This document shows, one piece after another, positions 10,990 to 22,524 of a stretch of 64,000 nucleotides of DNA. Position 1 is the first letter of the stretch. Every line of letters begins with the position of its first letter. Below the pieces are notes generated by a model that was not told the origin of the DNA, ran no database searches, and saw only the letters and a program-made list of their open reading frames with translations. The position numbers and the translations under genes are program-made. Source of the stretch: Homarus americanus. Lineage: Eukaryota; Arthropoda; Malacostraca; Decapoda; Nephropidae. The stretch lies in assembly GCF_018991925.1 (NCBI RefSeq), contig NW_024732415.1, forward strand, positions 2,726,724 to 2,790,723, written 5' to 3'.

Positions 10990-13079
10990 CACTTCCCTCT
11001 GTGTTCTTATATTGTTGATTTTACAGTTTCTTCATCTCTCACTTTTACATTGATTCAATCAAGGGAACCAGACACCTCATTAAAAGATATTCAAATTTCC
11101 CTGATCTACCCTACAGTAAATAGAACCCCCCCCCCTCCCAAAGAAAAAGGTCTTGCATGCTAAACACAATTTGCTATGCACTTACATTTGTTGTGATAAT
11201 ACAAAAAAATATACCTGTACTGTATACATATCCAATAGCTCCTAATTTAATAATATTTAATTAATAAAAAAAATAATAACAAAATTATGTACTGTACTTA
11301 GTTTTCCTTGTATTAATGCATCCAATATATTTCCAGCTACAGTAAGCTCTGTCTCAAACTATCTAGGGAGAGGGTCAGTTGGAAATCATGTACTGTCTTC
11401 CAAAACTGTAGAGGGGTCCAACCAAGAAATGGCTTCGATGATTGATACAAGGCCTTATACACAAGTAAGCAAACAGTGTACTGTTCTTTATCTAAAGGCA
11501 AGATATTAATACAAATCAATTCAAATTAATTACACTGATCTTATTTTTTCCTTACTGTCAGGAAAACTGTCCAACAAGAATTACTCAAACTCTAGGTTGC
11601 TAAAGATTCAATGAGAGAGTGCAACCTCCATGTCCTGCTAATTTTTTAATTTCCTCAACTTCACTGTATCCTAAATAATATTGCAATAAGTGCTCTTCTT
11701 GAGAGCAAATTTCTGCTGAAACCCATACTACAGTACAGTGTATGCTTTTATTACTGTTTTTTTCACTGTTTGTCTATCCGTGATCTTCAGGTACTTTGTG
11801 AAAATAGGTAGTTTATCTTATTCTTAGCATTCAGCAACAAATGAGTTACTCCACCCTCTTGACAGGAAGTTAGTCTACAGAAGGGTTGTTCTACCAGCAG
11901 CAGTCACACACAATAGTGTACAGTAATCACATTAATGAGTACACAGGGGTTAGTGTGCAAACAGAGAACCCAGTCTTGCACTCCATTTGGACACCAAACC
12001 CATGATCATTCATCTGGAATACAGGTAGGAAGAATGATTGTGTATGCTAAGAAGTCTGTGTGTGTACCAATTTTGTTTACTTTATGTTTCAGTGTACAGT
12101 ATTTGTACCACATATACAATAGTCACGAGACCATCTCATGGATATAGTAATTTCGCCAGACAGTACTGGTAATACAGTACATTTACTTGACATTTTGCAT
12201 GTAATAAAATTCAAACATAAAACTTAACTCCTCACGTTTGTCAAAATATTAATACTATGTAAATTTTCAGAGTACCGTACCTGATCATCCATTGCTCTTC
12301 TAACTTACAATATCTTCATATTCTTAAGTTAGTAAGAAGTGACTTGTTTACTCAATGTCAAACAAAAGTAGGGAATTCTTTAACAAAATGCCTGAATTAT
12401 TAATGCTGTGAGGAAAGATCAATAAATTAAAATACGTTTACTGTACTTGGAAATGTTGTTAATATGCTGCTGGTAAACAATAAGAAAATAGATTTGAAAC
12501 TTCAAATACAAAATTACAAGGAAAACATCAAGGGCCAGTTCCAAGAACTTCCCAGAATTCCTTTGTAACAAACAAGTGACATTTGGTACTACAGTACATG
12601 TATTTTTACCTGAGCAATTGCAGCTTGTCAACCATTTCATTTTTCTTTGAGAGATAACACAGAGAAGTACAGTACAGTACTGTAATATATTTAAGCATCT
12701 TTGTGACTGAGCTGTTTGTATCTAGCTGATATAACAACTGCCTGCATTACTCTTTCATCACACTTCATTCATCCTGAAGATACTGTGTATAGTTTTCCCT
12801 GTTGTTAGTCACCTGAGAGTGCCAGCATTTAACTCTTAAACTGTGACATCCTTCATATGAGGCCACTTATACTGTATAACTGCAACTTCCATCATAGGAG
12901 AACAGCCACTTTTTAGAACTGCACAATGTATGTCATGTGTCCCAGTAGGCCTCCTCGTGCTACCCACACCTCAATAGAGCCCTTAAGTACCTCTTTCATC
13001 ATGTTCATTGGCTGTTAGTAACAGTCTGCTCCTCCCTTTTCCCCTATAGTAACTCAGCCCCAACATGTTCACTTAGACA
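10990..13079. other. No gene seen; AT-rich anonymous DNA
   Basis: Scattered CAGTACTG-type palindromes (for example near 12665) but no exon, transposase or RNA signature. Short frames at 11337 and 12419 (minus) lack any recognisable motif. Confidence 0.4.
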
Positions 13080-13335
13080 CTCCATAATGGCTAAACAAAT
13101 GTGAAAAGTGAAAGTCCCTCAGGCATGACTGCCCATTAGGGACAGTGTGGATACAGTACACTGTACACAAGGGGGCAGCATGACCAGTACTGCACTCAAC
13201 TGAATTCACTTCCCCATGTACTAAACTTAGGTACCCATTTACAGCTGGGTGAACTGGGAATGTCTAGGAATCGAACCACCAACCCATGGAACAAGAGGCA
13301 AGCAGTATATCCACTTGACCGTCACACTCCTGAAC
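13080..13335 (-). mobile_element. tRNA-derived SINE
   Basis: On the minus strand the head reads like a tRNA promoter: an A-box-like GGTCAAGTGGATA near 13322-13310 and a perfect B box GGTTCGATTCC at 13277-13267, about 35 bases apart. The body downstream (to about 13080) shows no tRNA fold. This is the arrangement of a tRNA-related SINE. A lone degenerate tRNA pseudogene is the alternative. It lies just 3' of the methyltransferase gene. Confidence 0.65.
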
Positions 13336-13713
13336 AAATGTAAGTAGTACAGAACAGAAGTACTGGTAAATGATTTGTATTTTCATTTTTTACTCTTCTG
13401 TATGCGCATATTCAATTTCATAAGAATATTACATGTTTTAAAAGCTTTTAATTTTGTGTGTGTATTCATTGCGCACACAGTGGTAAACCACTTTCCAACA
13501 GCCACAGTATAAGGTTTAAAACATGAATGCCATATGGGATAAAAAAGACCCTCTTTTGGACACCTTCCTACACTGAAAACAAGATAGTATCAATCATATC
13601 CATATCTCAATTGCTGGTAACTATATCATAATGTCTGAAATTTGTTGAAATATTCTACTGCAGATTTTGTCATATAGTGGGAAGCAACAATTGTTTGACT
13701 AACTTGTATTATA

Positions 13714-13935
13714 TTATCTTAAATGGAATTTAAATAAATGTATATCACTACTTCTGTACAGTTCATGTTGTTCTTCTGAGGGAATTTGGACTCTCTTGAA
13801 GTGTTTATCCATTAATTCAAAAAAACTATGCTGGAGTTGAGGTTTATTTCCTGTGGTGCGCTCCTCGTAGCTCAGGATGATGGTGGTGCTCCTGCCACAG
13901 AGGCTCCCTAGTGTTGATACAAGTGGCTCCAATGA
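13714..13935 (-). CDS. VCPKMT: VCPKMT terminal coding exon
   Basis: A 222-base exon with acceptor TTTGGTAG and TAA stop at 13716-13714. It begins SLEPLVSTL, which continues directly from the CIYYQE of the previous exon as in vertebrate VCPKMT, and ends FKFHLR. A poly(A) signal is not obvious close by; an ATTAAA lies on the minus strand near 13451. Confidence 0.92.
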   Translation of the reverse strand, partial: SLEPLVSTLGSLCGRSTTIILSYEERTTGNKPQLQHSFFELMDKHFKRVQIPSEEQHELYRSSDIHLFKFHLR

Positions 13936-16900
13936 CTACCAAAGAGAAGAGATAAATAAACATCAAAGATCACAATAATCTGTTAAGACATTATTCATCC
14001 CAGTAAAGAATGAAGTGCTAAATACAGGAAGCACTCTAAAATACACAAACATTAAAAAATTAGAATTGCTATAATGAGAAACAAATGGATCACTACAAAA
14101 AATAACAACTAAGTTTCAATCAGTAGAAATACATTCAGTTCAATAAACATACAGTAAAGAACAGTACAGTATTGTACAGTACAGTATAATAATTGATAAT
14201 AATACAGTACACCTTTTTGAAATGTAAGAGTACAGAAAAAAGATTGTAAACATAGCTTATGGAAAGGGACAAGATAAATATTGTACAAGATCCAATACTT
14301 GTTAAAAGCCTCAATGCTAGGCTCGTCAGTACAAGGAGGATGTGGAATGCTTTGTGGTAGGATGACTCAAGTCATGCAGATGATATTTATGCTGAAAGAA
14401 TGAAGTAAGCAGCCATCCCTACTCCATTCATTTAAGGTCAGAACTAAATCCACAAGTACAGTACCTGGTACATTACAGTACACTTGTACAAGCTAGTGCT
14501 TGTGCCTCACAAATTTACTTCATTACAATTCCTTAACCACAAACAGTCAAATTCAATTCACTCAGTTCCTTGTTGAATAACACTCAAGACCTGGCCCCCT
14601 CCAATTATTTTAGTTGTTTGAGTCCCATAAATCTGGCCGCGAGATGAATTTGGCACTGTAATGGTACTGAATAAATAATCTACAAGTTTGTTTCAATAAA
14701 ATATCCTGAAAAAAGGTTATTTCAGCATGATATAATGTTGGGAACTCAATTTTTTTACGAAAAAAATAAGGCCTCATCATTACATAAATGAAAAGACATT
14801 GACAGTTGTTTGAACCTGTTTGAAGGGCATCGTCTCGTGCAAGATTGGGTCATGATAACCCTTTCCTACAAACCAGTACACTCTCTGGCGAGCAGTGGTT
14901 AGCAGACCCATCATGATAGGCCCAAATAATGAGCCATTTCCATCATAGACACATTGTACCAAGCCGCCAGCCCACCACCACCGCAAAGGCACTGCTGCAC
15001 ATACCGATTCACTTCATCGGTAAAATACTGGAGCAACTCATGAGTAAGAAATAACTGGAGTGAGCCTAATCATCCCAGGAAAGGATATACATTAGGTTTC
15101 TTATTGCTTTTGCACCACTTGTTGTCAGGAAGGTCAGGGATGTCACCTTCCCTCATTATGTCAGTGACAGGTATGGCAGGCAGGATAGCTGGGTCGGCTG
15201 AGATGGCAAAACCCTGGGTTATAGGGTACTAGGTGACCTGGCGAGGCTAGGAGCAGCGCAGGTGCTGAGCAGGGGGCTTAGGTGAGCATGAGGGGGAGAT
15301 ATCACATGATAAAATGTTTTCCTCAACCTCCTCTTGACTCAAATGAGAGTGTGTCAGTGTGAGAGTCAATAAGACTCATCACTTTATCTTAAGCACTCCA
15401 CATACTTGCCATCAAGGCCTGATCATGTCTCAGATCTGCCTTTGAGTACCGACATGAAATTTCTTTTTCAAGCAAAATCCTTCACAACCATTTCTCAACC
15501 CACTGAATGGCCAAAAGTGTTCTTTTTTGTGTCCCCGATGTCAATGGTATATGATCGTTGGCCATTTTTTCTTATACCAAAAGCAGCCAAGTACAAACAC
15601 AACACAAACAAAAAAATAATCCAACATAAAGTGGAGGCAAAAAACCTGTGGGGACTATGTGCACATATCACATTTGAATCACAGCCGAGACCAAGGAGGG
15701 TGCAATAAACACTGTTGCCATGTGTCTGAAAGCTCCTGACAACACCAGATGCTCAGTGAGTACCAGGAGCATATAAGAGACTGAGGAAAATTTATTTCCT
15801 AAGACATTTGTTTCCACAGACGTTCATACACTTTAAATGTATGTTAACCCCAAGCGGATAAAACACTTTCATATACTGTACTACTGGCGTATGAAAACCA
15901 CGAAGAGTGGTAAGTGTCCTGCATGATGGACATTCTTCAAGTCTCTTATTTCATCCTCTTGGCTGTAAATGGAGAAATTATTATGAAATCCTATTTCCTG
16001 GGAGAGCCCAAAACTATGTAAATCTCTCCCATAAAAGTATCGGCCCCTTTTCTCATCGATACAATGTGTCACAATGGACGAATATATCCGATCACTAATT
16101 GTGATTCCTGCATTATGTTGGTAGGCCTGCCTTCCTAGTACCTGTGAGGTTGCCAGTTATTGTTTCTGGCATTTGTTGTAATTATGGTGAATCACCTTGC
16201 TCCATCTTTAGTAGAATAATATAATGATATTAATGTAGTGAAAATATATCAGCGGCAGTCAAATAGTGGAAGTTTTTTGCTGGAAATCCATCACCGACAC
16301 TAGTACCCGAGACTCAATGGAAAACACAGCTTGCGCCAACAGACATCATCTCGTAGTGTGTATCAGATAACGTTCCATAACCAGCACTAATCATGAGATT
16401 ATACATTATATTCATAAGTGTAACCTCATCAATTGAGGTAGAAATAACATCGAAATACAGTAAATCATTATCTCATTCTAATTGGATGTGGCATCATAAT
16501 ACACCTGTAATTACTGTATTTGAAAATAAATGTAATATCGGATCATAGTTTCATATTTTGTTCAAAGTGATTCCACCGTAACCTCGATTCATGAAAACAT
16601 AGTACTGTTACATTCCTATTTAGCAACCATCCCCTGGGGCTGAAATAGTATCTAAGGTGCATAAATCAGCGGGGTTACTCATGACATTATTGGTTTTGCA
16701 TGTGGTATCAGAATTCATCCTATTTCATTACATTATGTAGAGAATAGGTGGTATACAGTAGGTATGGTGATTATCAGGTGCAAGAAGAAAGAGCCGAAAG
16801 GTACAACTTTGAATCAGAAATATCAACCGAACCAAGACTGCTGTGCGCCTGTCATTGTGTTCATTTCCAAATACATGAGGCCCAGGGGGGCTGATACGTT

Positions 16901-17999
16901 TAGGGAAAGTGTACCTCTCAAGTTAATGAGCAGGCCATAATATGGTATACTGTATAAGATGGTAGACTACTATACTGTACTCCCTAACTGTCAGGTGGGT
17001 GCTGCTGTAATGATCATCCATTTCTCATCACAGTTTTCCTCCTATAAACAGGGACTGGCACGGATATTTCTCTCTACCGGCAGGAGGGCCATAAAGTCAT
17101 GAGTATTTAAGAAGACAACAGACACATCTTGCCAGCTTTGGTCACCATCCTATTTTTTTATTCAATCTCCCAAGTGCTTTAAGTTTCCTGCTGACAGAGC
17201 CCTTTATACACAGTTCTAATTTATCAACTACTGTACATGCAGTTTGTCTTTTTGATCCCATAGCTACTCATTAAACTTCCAAATTATCCCCTGAACACAC
17301 AGTTAAACTCATGCCATAATGACAAAAAATTTTCTCACAATGCTTGGTGAAAAGGGCAGTTGCTAACCTCTTGATAGTAAATACAATCAGCAACCACAAT
17401 AATGTCTGGAGTGCTGAGATCAACACCTTGCTCTGTGTTTCCCCACGTTAGCTCTCTAGCTTCTACTGCACACTCAAATTTATCTTGATTTTGGAGGATG
17501 TTCTTGTTCATAAGGGGAAGAAACTGTGGCAGATCAGTAATGGTTACCCGAGATGCTCTGTAAACAGTAAAGAAAATGCATTACCAGTATACTGTAGTTA
17601 TATGGTAAAATACAAAAACAGATTTGTAAATTCAACTTGTATTTACATTTTATAACCTGGTAGCTTTTACCATATGATTCACTCAGTATTGCACAACATG
17701 TCTTCAGGCCTAGACCCAGGCCGACTCTAAACATTGGTGGTAGTAGGCAGCTACCAAACAGGGAGGTACTACTGCCTGGGAAGATATTGGAAGCATAATG
17801 TACTATTGTCTAATGGTAGACTCTGCTGCCATATGGTATCACAAAAATTGTGAACAAGTCCCAGGTTGCTGATCTGACTTTCTGCCTTCTTTACACACAA
17901 TTGCAGGGTCTCAATTGTTTTTCTTACTTTGACAACATAACATACATACTGTATATTGTTTCTCACTATTGATTTTTATTTATTTATTTTTTATGGTCC

Positions 18000-18058
<59 letters not shown>

Positions 18059-21000
18059 AGTATTATTATATTTTTATTTAATATTTCTTATAATTTTTTT
18101 ATTAATTTTATTCACTTTTATTATTACAGTATTATTAATATTGTTTTTATTGTATTTTTGCACCCAAGCCCTGATGTAGGTTATTGACCTGTGCCCAGCT
18201 GGGCTAATCCTGTACAAAAAAAAAAAATAATCAGACCAATTAGCTATCATTGGAAGCAAGAGCTACCATTTTTTGTTACCTTAGATTTTTGGATATAAAA
18301 AGTTTTACTGTATATACGTTTCCCTTACTTATTTTGGACAACTCACTTTTCTTGGCAGAGTTGAACCTTTCCTCCTGTTAGGTACTTCTTGAGTCTCCAG
18401 TCATGATGAATATTGTACTCTGTGGGAGTCTGTTGATTGCATTATATCATTTGCCTTAATATACAGTACTGTACTGTATCTCAAACTAGTAGCCTAACAC
18501 TCCTGACTCATGAGATCCAAGGTAGATTTAGCAGCAGACAGAGTTAGTGGGATTTATTGCTCATGCCTACAGGGCTTTCCACAATTACAGTACACCATCT
18601 TGTGTTTACAGCCTGAACGTTCTTCTTCACTGTGATAATACACGTAGTTTAGTCAAGTTCACACTTAACTCTCTGGCTCCTGCCGGTTTCTCTAAGCTGA
18701 ATAAAATCAGTTGGTGGTAGCCAGATAAAATTCTAACACATATGCAACAATTGGTGGGAAAGGTTAAAGCCAGCCAATTCAGTGAACTATTAAGAACTGT
18801 CACAAATAATGGGATAAAAAAGGCAGTAATGGTTAATTGGAAAGATTTTTTCATCAATCATGGAAAGAAAGTCACAATTATCCAAAGCATATCCTAACAT
18901 GTTCAAAGGCATTGATATCTCAGTTATTGTTTAAAACCTTTATTATCAGTAAGTTTAACTATAAATAGTAAGAATAGCTAGTTTAGGTTTGTTAAATCTT
19001 AATTTCTTCTTCAAAATATCACTTAACTGGCTACTCATGACATCATAAGAGAGACTGAACAATTTAATGGTAGGGATAAGTGATAAGTTGTGGATTATTA
19101 GAACAAAACCTTTTATTTGCTTTTTTCCACAGTTTATGATGTTTACTGAGAAAAATTGTACGTAGTTAAATTAGCATTAAATGAGGGGAGTATTATTTTG
19201 TTGCAGCCCCTCGAGCCCTCCCTGGCTATGGGTTTGGTAAGCTGGAACATAAGTGGTTAACCGTACTTTGTTTTATATCCTAGCCTGAACTAAGTATAAT
19301 TTAGGAGAGGGCGTGTTTACAGGAAAAAAAAATCTCAACTCTCGCCCTCTTGGGTAAACTTGATATTTACTGGGTATCCTTTCAAGGACAATTTGCCTTT
19401 GAAAATATATTTTTAGACTAATACAGATGTTTATATCTTTGATTACAAATTTGGAGTGCTGGAAACTTTGTTTTCACCCAACAGGCTTTTTGATTACGTA
19501 ACTCGTCCAAGACTACAACAGTAGCTCTGGGTTAGAAAGTTGAGTGCTTAAGACTGCTTTCACAAGCTGGGGCTGAAAACGTACCACCCAGCATTAGTTG
19601 GCACCTCACATGAGTGCAGTCTAGTTATTGAGGGTATGCACTAACGCTTCTCACTTGGAAGCTGCCATACTGAAACTTTATGAAATGGCACAAAAGTTAT
19701 TAACTTTAGATTATTATAGTACAGTACTGTATAGTATAAAAGTGAAATAACAGACTAACCCAAGTAGAGCAGCAGCAAGCCCTACACAGCCAGTCCCAGC
19801 TCCTAACTCCACCACATGACTGCCAGAAAGTACTACATGGTTTATATCTGAAAAATAATTCATTCAAATTTTTTAATATGTAAAAATATCATAAGCAAAG
19901 AATGTACAAGTACATAGTCACCAATCATTATTTTTGTTGACTTACAGTATTCAGTGCATCTACTGTACATGTTACAAATGTACACTGATAATGAAGAGCA
20001 ACTGTACCAAAGGCATAAGAATGGAGGAAACTGCAGCAGGCCTATAGGCTCATACTAGCAGTCCCATTTACATCCAACCCCTATCGTTCATACTGTATAT
20101 CCATCCAACCAAAACACTCTTACTCACATACATAATAAACATGAGTGTAAGTAACTTATAAGTTAAAATATCATCTGTTTGTTAGGTGGGGATGACTTAA
20201 AAACACTATAGTCAATAACTGGAAAGTTGAGATTCAAGTTACCAAGAGTTGGCCCTCTGACATCATATGAATATTAGCACTTTGTATCAGTGTTCACACA
20301 AGAGACACTGGATAACGTACCAGCAACTAAGATGATGCATACCTCAGGGGTTGAAAATTAATTATGAGAGATAGTAATCACAGATGACATCATAAAAAAA
20401 AAATCAAAGCTCCAGGAGTGGACGGAGCACAGACCAAAGTAATGAACAAGGTAACAAAAGGGATTTACACTCCATTAAGACTTCTATTTTGGAAATCTCC
20501 GGATCATGGTAAAGTGCCTTTGGACTGGAAATCAGCCACTGTTACTCCAATAACAAGAAGGGTAGAAAAGGTGCAGCTGAAAACATAAGGCCAATCAGCC
20601 TAACAACCCATACAGTACATACATTCATTCTCTTTGACAAAATTTTGAGGGATGCTAATGTCCAATACCTGATTTCATGAACTGAAAATCTTGTCTGACA
20701 AATTTACTCACTCTACATGAAAATGTAACAGACTACATGGACCAAGGCTTACTACAGTAGATGTGTTGTAGATGGCTAGCCTCCAAGATCCAGGCACATG
20801 GCATCATAGACAAATTATTGAAGTAGATTAAACACTTGCTCAAAACAGAGTACAATGTAATGTACAGTACATTCAATATGGAAAAAGGATATATCCTTGG
20901 ACCCACCCTTATTGTGATCTATATAAACAGATAGTTTACAGATGGTATGAAGGTAGCGGTCCGACTAATTACCCAAATGTACCCAAATGTAGCCAAATAT

Positions 21001-22042
21001 AGCCGCAATGAAGTCAAATGATGGTCGTATAAGCGTAATTCGTGCTGTGAATCACTTCTCGATTATTATTTGGTGTCACGAAGTCACAAAAAATTGGTAA
21101 ACTTAATTTAATCTGAGTTGTGTTGTGTTAGGTTAGGTTACGTTAGGTTAGGTTAGATTAGGTTAGGTTAGGTACATGCACTTGATCTATTAACTCAGAT
21201 TAAATTAAGTTTACCAATTTTTTGTGACTTTGTGACACCAAATACTAGTCGAGAAGTGATTGGCAGTCCGATTTATTCATCTAGGACCATTATTTGACTT
21301 CATTGCGACTACATTTGGGTAATTCCTCGCTCCCTCAGTACATGCACGCGATCGATTAACTCAGATTAAAGTAAGTTTTCCAATTTTTTGTGACTTTCTG
21401 ACACCAAATACTAGTCGAGAAGTGATTGGCAGTCTGATTTATTCATCTAGGACCATTATTTGGCTTCATTCTGGCTATATTTGGCTACATTTGGGTACAT
21501 TTGGGTAATTAGTCAGACCCTGAAGGTAGTGTTCAGTGTTGTTTTTTTTACTCCACAGTTTCCCTTTACTTCCAAGCCCTGCCCACTTTAGACAAGTAAT
21601 ATTGTTGGTAATTTTATTGATTAAAATACTCGAGAACAAAAATTCCAGCAGTAACACTAAAGAAGAAAAGTATCTTAGAATTGTTTAAACTAACGATTCC
21701 AAAACTTAAAATCCTAAAAATTTTTGATTGACCGAAACGATAATTTTACCAACCCTTAACATAACATAACATAAACTAAACTCCCAGGTAGCATCAGGGT
21801 GCTTAATCTTCAGGTGAAATTAGATGGGGAGCTAATCTTCATATGATCTCCCTTTTCTTCACAGTGTAATGATACAATGACTCACTGGTAGTTTGTTGGT
21901 TATGAAGAAGTGTGTGATGCTCCAGGCACTTGGCGAGGACGATGGCAGCATCCCACACCACACATCCCACTTCTCCCTCACTCTCTTGGCTCAACAGTAG
22001 ACTTTTGCCGACTGATTCAAACTCAATTTCTCTTGTAAACAT
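13714..22042 (-). CDS. VCPKMT: VCP (p97) lysine methyltransferase, METTL21D type
   Basis: Four coding exons on the minus strand (22042-21886, 19847-19760, 17557-17368, 13935-13714) join in phase to give 218 aa; vertebrate family members are about 229 aa. Known family role: SAM-dependent trimethylation of a single lysine of the AAA ATPase VCP/p97 in the cytoplasm. Seen here: the family stretch GCVVWDAAIVLAKCL (26-40), SAM-binding motif I ELGAGTG (66-72), the acidic motif II strand VTITD (86-90), and the DxxY-type motif DCIY (139-142) that marks this methyltransferase family. The C-terminal YEERTTG and YRSSDIHL blocks match VCPKMT rather than other METTL21 members. The first Met gives an N-terminus aligning with the family (MFTREIEFES). 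No disabling change is seen. Introns carry piggyBac, LINE, A-tailed and foldback insertions. The assignment is by memory of the family, not by search. Confidence 0.9.
14775..15360 (-). mobile_element. PiggyBac-like transposase relic
   Basis: Lies in the last intron of VCPKMT in the same orientation. Read across at least two frameshifts, it begins with an acidic/serine N-terminus (EEVEENILSCD), continues NKWCKSNKKPNVYPFLG, LTHELLQYFTDEVNRYVQQ and MEMAHYLGLS, and ends with MMGLLTTARQRVYW and DPILHETMPF. These are the ordered motifs of the piggyBac (DDE_Tnp_1_7) transposase before its first catalytic Asp. The catalytic region is missing, so it is a dead 5' fragment. Confidence 0.66.
15361..17367. 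other. VCPKMT intron 3, rest: no feature recognised
   Basis: Intronic DNA with two 60-100 residue open frames (15406 plus, 15881 minus) lacking splice or domain support. Nothing else was recognised. Confidence 0.4.
17368..17557 (-). CDS. VCPKMT: VCPKMT coding exon 3
   Basis: A 190-base exon with acceptor TGTTTACAG and donor GAG then GTTAGC. It encodes residues 83-145, including VTITDLPQFLPLMNKNI, the TW-containing central strand and IIVVADCIYYQE with the DxxY motif. It ends exactly between codons. Confidence 0.9.
17765..18225 (+). mobile_element. A-tailed interspersed element with internal (ATT)n, copy B
   Basis: The best-preserved copy of the family, lying in VCPKMT intron 2. Order: GGGAAGATATTGGAAGCATA head, ACACACAATTGCAGGGTCTC block, TTGTTTCTCACTATTGAT, (TTA)n at about 17999-18057, GCCCTGATGTAGGTTATTGA, GTGCCCAGCTGGGCTAATCC, then a 13-base A run. 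The internal microsatellite sits at the same relative position as in copies A and C. Confidence 0.76.
18226..19759. other. VCPKMT intron 2, rest: no feature recognised
   Basis: AT-rich intron. A CAGTACTG palindrome cluster lies near 18465 and another near 19722. No exon or transposon motif was found. Confidence 0.4.
19760..19847 (-). CDS. VCPKMT: VCPKMT coding exon 2
   Basis: An 88-base exon with acceptor TTTTTCAG and donor GTTAGT, entering in phase 1 and leaving in phase 2. It carries the whole SAM-binding glycine loop ELGAGTGCVGLAAALL. It is too short to stand out as an open frame on its own. Support is the motif and the exact phase fit to its neighbours. Confidence 0.9.
20020..20110 (-). 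mobile_element. LINE 3'-end fragment
   Basis: Matches the 3' tail of the LINE at 23640-24480, sharing GAATGGAGGAAACTGCAGCA followed by GGCCTAT. Only the last hundred bases are present: a 5'-truncated insertion in the minus orientation. Confidence 0.6.
20250..20956 (+). mobile_element. LINE reverse-transcriptase relic
   Basis: The plus-strand translation, with frameshifts, gives the N-terminal RT blocks of a jockey/CR1-type element: SKAPGVDGAQTKVMNKV, then GKVPLDWKSATVTPI and a degenerate RPISLTT. Further on is GYILGPTLIVIYIN, corresponding to the GxxLGPxLFxxYIND motif. The copy is broken off by the foldback element that begins at 20957. Confidence 0.62.
20957..21520. mobile_element. Mutator-like foldback element with telomere-type core
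   Basis: Termini are inverted: the left begins CGGTCCGACTAATTACCC and the complement of the right end begins GGGTCTGACTAATTACCC. The inverted arms extend about 160 bases. The right arm is present twice in tandem (about 21180-21335 and 21338-21520). Between left and right arms lies a degenerate GGTTA array (21120-21172). The flanks carry a perfect 9-bp duplication, TGAAGGTAG, at 20948-20956 and 21521-21529. A 9-bp duplication is characteristic of Mutator-like elements. No transposase is encoded. It is inserted in a reverse-transcriptase relic. Confidence 0.87.
21120..21172 (+). repeat. Interstitial TTAGG array
   Basis: About ten units of the arthropod telomere word TTAGG, with a few variants (TTACG, TTAGATTAGG). 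It sits inside a foldback element rather than at a chromosome end. Confidence 0.88.
21886..22042 (-). CDS. VCPKMT: VCPKMT coding exon 1
   Basis: Encodes residues 1-52 plus one base of codon 53. The donor is GTGAGT immediately after ACCA. The same exon extends 5' to about 22083, where TTATTTCAG gives a good acceptor, so a non-coding first exon probably lies further upstream. The frame stays open back to that acceptor but has no earlier Met. Confidence 0.9.
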
Positions 22043-22083
22043 TATGCTATGTGCCAGGATGAGCTGTAGTAGTCCTGCTGTAC

Positions 22084-22524
22084 CTGAAATAAGTGAATAA
22101 TGAATGCCTACAATTGTCTGAGTACAGTATCATTGGAGAACTTGACAACATCTAGATGATATCGAAATAATTACCGCAATATCTTTCCATTTTTATAGTT
22201 ATTCATGAGAAATTCATTATTGGTATATTTTCTTATTACAGTGATCTCAGTTGTTATTTATATTTATTTTCCGAAACCATAGATAATGGTTTCTGTTGCT
22301 GGACCGGATAATAATTTGTTGACGTTCTTGTAGCACTAAGTCGGTAAACTGAAGGTAGAAAAACAGTAACAATACTGTACTTTTAATATATAATTTTAGT
22401 TTAATTTTACTTCTACGTAAGATTACTATTTTTTGTTGTTATTAGTTTGATTTGATTTGCATTTATTGAAAACAAATTCATACAGTATGCATGCATATAA
22501 ACACATTTACCAAGGATAATACAT
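22084..22524. other. Region upstream of VCPKMT: no exon recognised
   Basis: Expected to contain, or lead to, the non-coding first exon and promoter of VCPKMT on the minus strand. No confident TATA or initiator arrangement or splice donor could be picked out. Confidence 0.3.

Noticed and set aside
15406..15708. 100-codon plus-strand frame in the VCPKMT intron
   Set aside because: It overlaps and opposes the upstream part of the piggyBac relic, has no motif, and lacks exon signals.
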